From Cerrena zonata (lineage: Eukaryota > Basidiomycota > Agaricomycetes > Polyporales > Cerrenaceae): 64,000 nucleotides of DNA. The first letter of the stretch is position 1. Each line of letters begins with the position of its first letter. The notes under the pieces were generated by a model. That model made no database searches. It had not been told where the DNA came from and was given only the letters and a program-made list of their open reading frames with translations. A program made the translations under genes and the position numbers. The DNA is taken from assembly GCA_038087015.1 (NCBI GenBank), contig JASBNA010000009.1, positions 992,001 through 1,056,000 on the forward strand, written 5' to 3'. Shown here piece by piece: positions 45,801 to 56,096 of the stretch.

Positions 45801-46481
45801 GACTTCAGCTTTACAAGCCGATATCATGGCGGTTGTATATAACGATGGAAAGGTTGATGACAAGGAATGGTGGAAGTCGATAGGAATCGGAGCAGCAATA
45901 GGTGCGATTACTGGTGCAGCAGGGGGCGCATTTGGAAAGTTTGTCGCTCCGAGAATCGGTGGTGCCCTCTTATCCAGAATCGCAGGGAGCTCGAGCCAAT
46001 TGTTCAAATATTTCAAGCCGTTCGGCAAGTGGGCTGGTACAACATTAGCCCAGTTCGGCTTGAGAACGGGGCAAACCACTGGTCTCGCCGCCGTCAGCGC
46101 GTTTGCTAAATCCTTCCTCATCCACGAGACTTTGTCTATTACGGTTGGAGTGGGTGGCCAACTCGCTAAGAATGCCTTGAGCCATAGAGAATGGGATTAT
46201 CATTTGACTGGTGTGCTCTGGATATCTGCCGTCACAGGGGCGTTCAATGCTGGTACGTGTGTGTCGTATTGAAGATATTCTTCTTTCTAACAACCTGTTC
46301 AGGGGCGTCGGGATTGACGAGTGGAATTCTGAAAAAGGTAGGAAGCGAAGCTACCGTTGCTGCTGAACAGGGTCTGGTCGATGCATTTACACAAACAGCT
46401 GGGCTGGTCATTCGTGATACCCGGATGATTACTCAAGCTTTCGGATGGGAGCGTGTCTTCTCGGCCTTGGATCGGATCTAA
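39826..46481 (+). CDS. SpvB / FG-GAP / RHS-repeat protein, bacterial toxin-complex type
   Basis: Twelve exons give 2017 residues: 39826-40060, 40113-40306, 40366-41076, 41131-41283, 41333-41517, 41574-43071, 43127-44059, 44118-44700, 44752-45422, 45493-45632, 45681-46252 and 46303-46481. The start (MSNSSIIGTLEAKHTIDPNG) and PICLPPSNFDPGLTFSYHS resemble the SpvB/TcB N-terminal domain. FG-GAP-like motifs follow between about 310 and 640 (DVNANGRTDMVV, DLDGDGAEDVLV, DLRGAGRADCLF). YD/RHS repeats occupy about 1000-1700 (TYDVLGRPVTI, FDGAGRVVK, DYDTRGNL, TYDDSGNL, SYDADGRLTTV). The RHS core ends with YYFGARFYDPE and YTYSQNDPVNYVDINGN. The last 250 residues are Gly/Ala-rich and hydrophobic (VAGIFIAVGVVATVATGG, AAIGAITGAAGGAFG). 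In bacteria such proteins form the cocoon shell of Tc toxins; the part after the core is the variable cargo. No signal peptide. A fungal copy with eleven spliced introns implies an old transfer and domestication. Actual toxicity or target is unknown. Confidence 0.88.
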
Positions 46482-47495
46482 CACTACGTCGCGTCTTCTG
46501 TATGGTGCAGCTGTGGTAATTTCACGAATTACGATCCATACTACTGTTATTTTGACTACGCCATGCATGTCTTGTTTCTTAGTTCTTCGATTCGATAAAT
46601 CAATTGGATGGGGTTCCTTCATGATTCAGGAGTCATCGTCAGTGAGCTTATACAGAGATGGGAATGACTACACAAATATAAGGGTTAGCGAGATTTTTGT
46701 GCTTATGAATTGGGAATTTAGTTCAGGATAGGCGGTAAGTAAAGCAAGCGTCGAAAACAAGAAGGACGGAGACACCTTCTATTCTATCCCAAAACCCTCG
46801 CTGAAGAAGACCGTTATGCGTAGATTGGGGAAAGGTTGTCAGAGTAAAACGGACCTTGGAATATTCGGTGGCACGTCTTATTACTCTCAACAGTGAATAT
46901 GATATGGGTTGAGTCTGGGTAGCAATCGCATGACAACGTAGTAGCCCCGTAGTTCACGAGGAGCAATGAAATGAACCATAGATATATATGTTTGAAATGT
47001 AATAGAACCTTCAAGAACACTCGCGATCGAGTATATTAGTATGGCGGCATACTAGTAACGTTCGAGGACTCATACTTTTCCGTAGAAGACGAGATGGATT
47101 ATCCTAGCCAGTGCTATTACTTTGGAGTAATTGTTTCTGTTGGAAGGTTGACGTTTAGATGACGAACATTCAACGTTATCCATCTGAAAATGACGGTAGA
47201 ACTTGAAACGTTGAAGGCGAGAGAGCGTAATGAGGCTCGCGGGACAATTAGACCATGTCCAAGTTGCGACGAGCTCATGTCTCAAGCCTCGTAGGGGTAT
47301 GAACTCTCACGCACATTACATGGGAATGAAGAGGGATTTTACGGCAATAGAGTTCCATAGCTTTGTCCAACATACTAAGGCTCCGCCCTGAGGGACAATA
47401 AACCTGGATTCCAAAAAAAGGTTGTGACGAGAAAATATACAATGTAATCAATTACGTTGATGTGTGCATCCCACGGGACCACTTGAGAGTGCCAG
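46482..47495. other. Intergenic region
   Basis: Downstream of the RHS gene. No supported gene or RNA. Confidence 0.4.
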
Positions 47496-47498
47496 TTA

Positions 47499-47806
47499 CA
47501 GCCGTTTGCAGAATCCTAGCTCGCCCCCAAAATAAACGAGTTGGAGCTGTGGTGCCAAATTACCACTTTAGGACACCCACGTATTTTGTGTTGCGCTCTT
47601 GAAAGCCTCGATACCTCGTCTAAGCTGCTGGAATAAGCTGGCTCGACCTTGCAGATAACTAAATACTCGTTTGCTGCTCAAAGCACGAGTGAAAGAGGAC
47701 TCTTACTCCTGGTTCCTGCGCAAAGGCCCTTCGGCAAGTGGGGTCATGATCAACATTATATAAGCGTGATTTCTGGCAGGGCGAGCTAGGATTCTGCAAA
47801 CGGCTG
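47499..47806. mobile_element. Tc1/mariner-type MITE
   Basis: A 308-bp element with perfect terminal inverted repeats of at least 28 bp, beginning CAGCCGTTTGCAGAATCC on the left and ending with its reverse complement on the right. It is flanked on both sides by TA (TTA|CAG...CTG|TAA), the target duplication of Tc1/mariner elements. The identical pairing extends one base further on each side, so arms span 47496-47526 and 47779-47809. No transposase frame inside, so it is non-autonomous. Confidence 0.75.
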
Positions 47807-47924
47807 TAAGTAAACTGTGACGATCTAGTGGCGAAGCAGTATAACATTCGGACTCATGTATTGATGAAAGTAATAATTTGAAATTAGAGTATAGCGAAGA
47901 GCAATATAGATGAGAGAAGACGGC

Positions 47925-48235
47925 ACTGCATGCCCTTGATTGCGGTCATGGTTCTGGTTGTTGTCCGCAGCCGTCATGGCTCCTCTACACAGAACCACTA
48001 TGCTTACCGGCTGGTCGTCAAAGAAGAAGGGTCTTGCAGGTAAATTTTCGAAATACGAAACAGGGTGTTGAGGATCCTGTGCGTTGACGTTGTTGAGAAA
48101 GAAAATAGCAACAAAAAGAGACCAGATGCGTAACCTTCGCCGCCTATAGAACGTGAGTTGACCATGTGGGCAATTGTTCTATAGTCCTTGCTTTACCATT
48201 ACATCGTCGAGGGTGATGTTCAGCCTCGTGTGGAA
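47925..48235 (+). pseudogene. Copy of the Vps10 5' end with internal micro-inversion
   Basis: The plus strand repeats the 5' end of the Vps10 gene. 47925-48004 matches the 5' leader and the first codons (around CCGCAGCCGTCATGGCTCCT). 48005-48130 matches the rest of exon 1 but in the opposite orientation, from the exon end back to the start. 48131-48235 resumes the original orientation with intron 1 and the start of exon 2. The inverted piece is about 125 bp and both joints are clean. The copy is non-functional. Confidence 0.75.
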
Positions 48236-48694
48236 TTATAATCTCATGTTTCCCGCGCTGCATCTCCTCGCCTGTATGGGGAGAACTGTTAATCAACTTA
48301 TGGCCTTGTTGCTGCGTCCTACCTCAATTGTAAGCTGGAAGTTTAATAACCGTGAGCACGTATAAGTACTTCGTTCGTGTGGATCAAGCCTTGAAAAGTC
48401 GAAGCGACCCCGTCAAGCTTTCAAGGTGTCGGTGATGGTAGAGGTGCAACTCTTGAACGAGATTTCGCTTTTCATCGTACGTCCCCGATCGATCATTCAA
48501 TCACCCCGCCGTCGATACTTTATTAGCATCAACTCACAACGTTGGGCAAACAGAGGTCAATCCAATACAATATATGTAAGATAGAAGCGAAATCGAGAGG
48601 GAATAAATAAATGTACAAAACATGCAATATTACAAGAACCTCAGATAGGAACGACAACACGGAATCTATATCGTAATTCGGCCAACTTTTTAGT
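48236..48694. other. Spacer downstream of Vps10
   Basis: No gene seen. Contains the 3' flank of the Vps10 gene. Confidence 0.4.
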
Positions 48695-51600
48695 CTACTC
48701 CTCATCCTCAAATCTTAGGATCTGTGCATCTTCGTCCACAGGAAGGTTGCGGTACCCTCTTCGTGATCGGAAACCGTCTGACATCGTATCGACTCGAGAA
48801 GCTACCCATTCCCAAGCGATACCAGCAAGACCAATGAGGAACCATGGCACGGAAGCCAGAGTATCGAGGACGCCGGTTTCTCTTGAATATAACGGACTGG
48901 GGTCTCCACCGGGAAGACGAATCGTTCTAAGAGAGGAAAGTCAATTAACAGGGTATGGAAGACAACGCATGAGACGTACCCTCGCGCCATTCCACTCTTG
49001 CGATAATAATAGTATCCAATGAGAGAAGCGAAGAGGAATGGGATAACGAGAACAAAGAGCCAGAAGAAACCACTATGTCCCTTCAGCCCCGGACATCTGT
49101 GAGCCGTCCCTTGGTGAATACGCTCGCCATCTTTGCAACTCGAGTATGGGATCTTCCGGTATGCTGTGCGTTCATACCAATATTCCTCATCCGCTGGACA
49201 TGACTCGTCTGATGGTAATGGATTAGCCCCCTCTGTGAGGACGCATTTCCCTTCTGTATCTCGGCGGTAGTTGAATTCACTGCAAGAGAATAAGTTCGGA
49301 TGAAACAAGTATGAAGAAACAGTCATACCACTCAAAGTCAGCCGCGGTGCAAGGACAATTCTCAGTAACCTTAGCCTGTTCCTTCTGCTGATTACCCACA
49401 ACACAGTTAGCCTCACGTTTGCGTCGATGGTAGAATGTCTAACACATTGTTAGTGGGAAACTTTATAGTATTCAAAGGTGCACTGACCCTTCGGCCGAAT
49501 AAACACCGCTCCTGTCGTTCCTCGCTCGGACTCCATAACTCGAAATCGTCGAGGGCAGAGTTCTGAACAGTCATAACACCTGCAAAACAAGGGTATCGTC
49601 AGGAGTGATCATAGATACTAAAATAATAGATCGTACATGGTCGGCGTGTTAGCGAAGAGAAGTCAATATGTACCACGACAGCTTTATCGGGGTTTCGTGG
49701 ATAATAACCCATCAAGATAAACTTGCGGCTAGTATCCGTAGGTACGGTCACGATGGCCTTTACCCTCATCTTGTCGTTTGTGAATCCATACTCACGCCAG
49801 GTTAGGCCTTCATCGAGACTGTATAGAACGTGGTCGGTCGCTTCCTCATCATTAGCCATGACGACAATTGAGCCAGAATCGCCAAACTCCCAAAGATGTG
49901 CGTCTTTGTGGACTTCCTCCCATGTGAAACCGGCGTCTCGACTGAGGAAGGTATCACTCTCCTTGTAGGGAGCGAGGTGTTCTCCGACGTTACCAACGGC
50001 CATGAGAAGACCAGGAACGCTAGGAGTGCTGTATGTCGCGCGAGAGTCGAAACGTTCAGTATATCCATGAATTTGAAGGGCACAGCTCTATCTTTTTGTG
50101 AATCGATGGGTCTGGGAAAGGAATGAAACGGACTCACGGTACGGTCACAAGCATATTTGTTACCTTGAGAGTCGGTCTTAGGTGGAACTAATGGTTTCCA
50201 CGTACCACCGTCATTGTGCGTAATCCGGGTCTGAAGTTCCTTATGACCAGAAAGAGGAGCCTCGTGAGGGTTTGCGATGACGTTAATGAGTGCGATACCA
50301 TCCAGCCCTATCATCTTCTCAAAGTCGACATAACCATTGTCGTTTCGGTTGACAAAGTCGCTAGAGACGCTGAAGTACGTTCCGTTCGAATTGGATTTCA
50401 GGATATTGCCCCAGGCTGGGTTAGGAGGTTCCGAAACGGTGACATGGAGGAAGACGGCTTTGGTGCTGGATTCGAGGATGGTGTAGGCATGCTGTTCGAG
50501 ACGCATCGTGGGAGGGAACAACCCACTAGCGAAGATTCTACCGTCGAGCGATACTTGGAGGTCCAACGAACCACGATCGGCTTGGTACTAAACAACGAGT
50601 TAGAATTTCAAACTGAATGGCGAATGAAGACATGTACAAACCTCTGCGACAATTAAATATTCCGAGAATTTCGCAAATCCGACGACGTGTTCGAAAAGAA
50701 GTGTTTGTTTATTGAAAAAGTCTGATCCTCCGATAAGTTGCAACGGGTTGTCCATCTTGAAGAAGAGTTGGTTTCCTTCCTTGATTTTGTAGCTCTCGCA
50801 GATGATCTGGTTGGGATCCGCCAGCAGTTCAGAGTCTCTCGCCCAGTTGCAGTTCCGCACGTAGGTATCGATCAGCTTCCAGCTACGTCCATTATCCGTG
50901 GTGAAGTAGGCTTCGATATGGCAACGCTCGTTGAAGTGGGCGCAATCCTTCGCACCGGTCCAAATGAGATAGTCGGATCTCATAGGGTGAAAATGAAGGA
51001 CTTCGAGTCCCATGCCGTTAGGCCCAGTCGGTGCCGTAAGTTTGTTCCATGTTCTGCCGGTGTCTGTTGTGTACCAGAACGTTTCTGTCGTGGTGATGAG
51101 GTATGCACGATCGTCACTGTGAGAGTGGTGGTAGAATGTGACGAAGCGTTCCTCAGGATGGAGTTGTTCCCAAGAGTAGCCTTCGTTGCTTGATTGCCAG
51201 ATGGTGAAGTCTTTGAGGCGAACGAGGATCGTCTATGGAAATGTTAGATTAGCAAGCAAGGTCGAAGGGTAGGTACAAACCTGTGAATTCCGGAAGTACG
51301 CGTATTGAACGATCGGTGCGTCGAAATCGAACTAAAGTAAGGTGAGTATCTTATTTACTCCAACGTAGCTGAACACACTTACCGTTTGATGTGCAACTTC
51401 GCCTTCGGCAGGTTCCGCTGATACGAGCATGTAAGTTTTATGAACATTATGGTGTTTCGACACCACTTACCAGCTGAACATGGCTTCTCCTTGGGCTCGT
51501 CCTTCTTCAGCCCCTTCACTCTATCACATGTATTCCCAGGGATGCGCCTAAATCCAGAAGAACCTGAGTACGTCCCTGAGGAATCGCGGCAAACACCTGC

Positions 51601-53881
51601 TGGGATGGGTTCAGGGCCTGCAGCAATACACTTCCCGTCTTGCCGAACAAAGTTGTAATCGCTGGAGACATAATCTTATTAGGGACAGGGGTATTAGGAA
51701 GCGAGAAGGAATCGTACCACTCATAATCTTCGTCTGTACAAGGACAATTCTCTTCGTGCTCGACTGGGTCGGCGAATTTGTCGCCGACGTAACAATCCGC
51801 ACCCTCCTTTCGACGTTTGTACCATTGCTATTGCATTCAAAGTGTTAGGCATAAATAAGGGATGATAGGCATATACACCATACCTTGTGACCCATTAAAC
51901 ACTCTTCGTTTGTGCTCGTCCTCGCGTACCACTTGTCGAAGTCGTCATCGGTACATTTGCGGGAACGCGTGTTGGCAAAGTCGAGGTGAATAACGACGTA
52001 TCGACCTTTGTTCCCTTTGGCATCCTTCTTGCTTACTTGACCGAGCAGGATAAATTTCTGAGACGTAGAGTCGGGGACGGTAGTGAGCACCCGTGCACGA
52101 ACTTTGACGTCGAGGTTGTATTTCCGCCTGTACACTGTATTAGTTGTAAGAAGCGATGAGATGGTATACGACTTACCAAGTCCTCCCAAGATTCGTCGAG
52201 TAGTGAATCTCATCCGTAGCTTCCTCGTCGTTAACAACCACCATAATACTGCCAGAGTCACCGAATTCGTATTTGTGGGCGTCCATCCTGACCATTTTCC
52301 ACGACACTCCATTATCCGTACTCAGGAACGTGTCGCATTCCTCGTAGTCTTTCAGGTACGATCCGATACTTCCTACACCCATCACGAAACCCGGCGCAGG
52401 ACTCGAGAATACCCGTCCAAAGTTATGGGGAAGAGTAACAGAATGCAGATGCAGTGAACATTCGTCGTCAGCAGGATTGCAAGCAATACGACGACCCTCA
52501 CTATCTTCTGAGGGAGGTCGGAGTCGAGACCAGGTACGTCCGTCGTCGTAAGTGATGCGAGATTGAAGTCGTTTAGCAGATCGGTGGGCCTCGACGTCCT
52601 CAGAGTTTGAAACAATGTTGGCAATTCCAACACCCTCGATACCATAGAGATTCTCGTAATCGACGTAGCCAAAGTCGTTTCGGTTCGTGTCTCGAAGACT
52701 TTCGACGAAGTAGGTTCCGTTCGAGTTGCTAACAAAGAGTGTTCCGATCGTACCTTGGTCTTGGAGTACAACGTCCACAGCGAGCGAATGCGTAGTCGAC
52801 TCTACAATCGTATACGCATTCTCGCGCAGCTTGGCAGAGGACGCATGAGGGAATTGGGCCTTGGCCCAATGTTTGGTGTCGACTGAGACATAAAGCAACA
52901 TTTCGCCGTTGTTACCGGGTGCAAGATCTCTCATAGCCACGACCGCAAATTTGGAAACGATTGCGAATGCAACGATTCCACGGGCGTTTTTGCCAATACC
53001 GAGGTCTTCGACTCGGTTGTCGCTTTCGAAGAAGTCTGTGGAAGAGAAGAGTCGACTAGAAGAGAGGGAATGCGCGCCATCAGAGGAGGTGGTGTCGAAG
53101 GCGACACAGTAAATAAGGTCTTCGTGAGCATCATGCTTGAAGTCCTTGCTGCTATGGGCGAACTGACAGCGAGAGGTTTCGGTGAGTAGTTTCTTGGGTT
53201 CACTCGCAAACGCGTCCTTAGTGTAGAATGTCTAACGATCGTATTAGGGACTGAATCCTTGTGAGCGGAGGCGCAGTACGTACCTCATCATGACAGACCG
53301 AGCCCCACGGGCCTAGCTTCTCGCATTCGGTACCCTGGTAGAGAATGTAACCGAACTTTTTGGGATCGGAATGGAAGGACAGTGGTCGTCCGACCATGGC
53401 TGGGCGGAAAGGCATTTCAAAGGATTTCCATGACTTGCCGCGGTCTTGGGTACGATAGTGGGTCTTGCCTTTTGTCAAAACGAAAGCCTGTGAAGAGTTT
53501 AGCGCAACATAGTTGTAGATTAGAATGAAACACTTGCATAAGTGGAATCGAACGGATGTTCAATGAGCATGGCGGCCTTTCCTCTCGGAATGTCGTCCGC
53601 TCGGTTCCAGGTCTTTCCCTCATCATGCGAGACATGGACATCACCCTCTACAACGTCATGGTAAAGTAAGGACTATAGAACAATCACGCACATGGTCAGC
53701 ACACATTCTATAGGCGGCGGAAGTTACGTACCGGCTGGTCATCAAAAAAGAAGAGTCTTGCAGGTAGATTCTCAAAATACGAGACGGTGTGTTGAGGATC
53801 TTGTGCGTTGACGTTGTTCAGAAAGAAGATAGCAAGAAAAAGGGACCAAATGAGCATAGTGGTTCTGTGTAAAGGAGCCAT
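48695..53881 (-). CDS. VPS10: Vps10 sorting receptor (sortilin family)
   Basis: Sixteen exons on the minus strand give 1466 residues: 53881-53732, 53672-53538, 53487-53284, 53231-52177, 52127-51884, 51827-51718, 51661-51471, 51417-51383, 51331-51281, 51232-50642, 50587-50138, 50087-49637, 49579-49488, 49438-49329, 49279-48980 and 48926-48695. Vps10 carries soluble hydrolases from the Golgi to the vacuole. A signal anchor ([18 protein letters not shown]) is followed by two Vps10 beta-propeller domains, about 50-575 and 710-1210, with Asp-box motifs ([43 protein letters not shown]). Each domain ends in a cysteine-rich module ([30 protein letters not shown]). A membrane segment starts [19 protein letters not shown], then a tail ending [17 protein letters not shown]. 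Intron 2 starts with GC (TAT|GCAAGT). Size and order match fungal Vps10; no lesion is seen. Confidence 0.93.
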
Positions 53882-56096
53882 GACGGCTGCGGACAACGAC
53901 CAGAAACGGATTCCAGCCAAGGCGCGGTCGTCGTGGCATGCAGTGCCATCTTATCTTATCTATATTACTCTTCATTAACGGAATGCAATTTCAAATCACA
54001 ACTTTGTCATGGATCCAACGTTCTCGCTACCACGAAACAGCACGAAACAGCAAGATAGAATGCTGGAAAGACTTGCCATTCGATACATCTGCATTGCAAC
54101 ACATGTAGCACTAGCATTTGCAATCCCTTGCCAGTGATTCCGCTAGGTCGTCTCCTGGTCGCACCTCCGCAGTTTACCACGTTCATGCTTGAACGTTTGA
54201 ACCGTCTGGCTCTCCCGATCATCTAAGCAAACCTCAGCACACTGCTCAGGTGTATTTCGTCGCATCCACAACGGCCTTCCAACACAAACAATCTCTTGAA
54301 ACTGGTACTACCTACTAGGCACTCGCGCTCGCAAAATCGACCATACGTCTCGGATTTGTTCCCATGAGGCTTCTTATGAAGAAAGGTACGTGCTCTCGTC
54401 CATGACTTCCTTCTGGTGTTCCGCATGGAATATACCTATTCTGTCATTTCAGGCTCAACCCCCTCTCTAGTACACTTCCATCCCTTCGACGTTTCGCCCG
54501 TAACCTATTCAGCATCGACATTATCACGTCCTTCCGATACTCCGAGGTCCGCTTTAACACAGGTATCAACTGTCTACTGGCTCTTGATGAAGCGTTATCT
54601 ACTGTCGACCTTCTTTGAGGAGACGAATGCTCAGGCAACAACGAGGCTTGGGGTATGCCCGCGAAATTGCTTTCTCAATTCTGTTTCTGCATTGAAGTGG
54701 AGCAAGACGTTCCACTATGGTTACCGAGGAAGATTGTTGTCTATAAGGAGGCCAAACTTTCAACTCGTATGGCGAAACGCGCAGAGGAAGTCGTTGCTGC
54801 GGCTCATCGGAGTTGATGAAGGAATGAGTAGAGTGGGAGGCACAGTTTAGAACGGAGGTGACCAAGAGCAAGAGGACGAGACGTTCGACTTACAGTCAAA
54901 CGGCCCCACTCAGGGAATGGGCTATGATCGTTGCATTCAATGCAAAGATCAATGCGAGCCGGAGAGGATCATCTCTCCATGCTCGACTCAATCTGGGTAG
55001 AGCGATGCTTGAGAAAGATCGAGCAAGAGTATCACGATCCTTCACCCGCTCCAGGCTCATGGAATAGCCAGCCGTTGACATTGTTACAGTTTTCCTAGGC
55101 CCCGTATTTGACTGTCACATATATCATCCTTCCATATCTTCATCAACCCTTGAATTAACTCGTACACGATCTCTCAAAATTCTCATCTATTCGGTTGATA
55201 GCTACACTGAGTCCTCGTCCCTGGCCTTGTACTTGCTCATGGCGTATAGGCGACTTATTATTCCGTCCTTTGTGTATCAGAACCAAGTCGCGTCCTTGAA
55301 GCGAGTCGAGAACAGGATGGAAAAGGAACATGTATTTGGAGGGATCGGCCTGCGAACAGTGAAAGACCCACGGACGATCTCCGGCGCAGAGCGTTTCATT
55401 TGCTGTTCCTCCACCTTCAACCTTCTTTGGGCATACATCACACGACAGCAGCTCGATCCCGACCGAGAGTAGCATGAATAGGAGGATGGAGATGGCGAAT
55501 AGACGTTTGAGGGCGAGCACGATAAGTGTTTTGCCTTTGCTTGCGGCTCATCAAGCTTGGTTCAACGATTCCAGGTCCCTAGTAGGGTCTTGCCCTTCTT
55601 GTACCTTGGAAATATGTATGTTCTCTCTCTCTGAGCCGTACTTATGCTTTCATTTGCTGACGTTGGCGTTAGGAACCATACGTCGAATGTCTACAGGTAT
55701 TGCGGTCATAGCCTAGGCTGTTTTCTGCCTTTCATTAGTCTTCACCTGGACGCGGTCAGCGCTTGCAAGGACTGAGTTCTGTTCAGCATAGTGTTTATTG
55801 TATCATTCGTGTTGTTATCTCTCCTAGTTTCTTTCGGTCTTTCTCATGTTTTAGTACCTATAATCATCCTTTATACTTCATGTGAAACATTACTCGTCAC
55901 ACCCCTCCACGCTCTGTGTATAACCTTGTCAACAATAAAGGCGGGCAGGGCAAGATGTATATGTTGTCGCCCTATGCCAATGCTATGATTACATAATACA
56001 ATGAGGATTGGTCTGCCGACTGGTTGATGGTAAAACAGGGTAAAACGCGCTCCGACAAGCTCAGGAGCACGTTTTACTATCAACCATCGCACTAGA
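53882..56096. other. Unresolved interval, possible small gene
   Basis: No model closes. On the minus strand about 55517-55155 an open frame begins without ATG, with a signal-like run (LFAISILLFMLLSVGIELL) followed by cysteines (CDVCPKK, ETLCAGDRPWVFHC), as in small secreted proteins. An upstream coding exon would be needed. A second minus-strand frame (55081-54896) ends in a hydrophobic stretch, and a third (54871-54599) has no motif. These might be one gene I could not join. Confidence 0.3.

Noticed and set aside
48802..49416. Long single frame across the last introns of the Vps10 gene
   Set aside because: It is the unspliced reading of exons 15-16. Proper splicing (GG|A at 48980/48926) gives the expected GTIRLPGG continuation of Vps10.
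55155..55517. Small secreted cysteine protein on the minus strand
   Set aside because: The signal-like run is attractive, but there is no in-frame ATG before it and I could not find an upstream exon.
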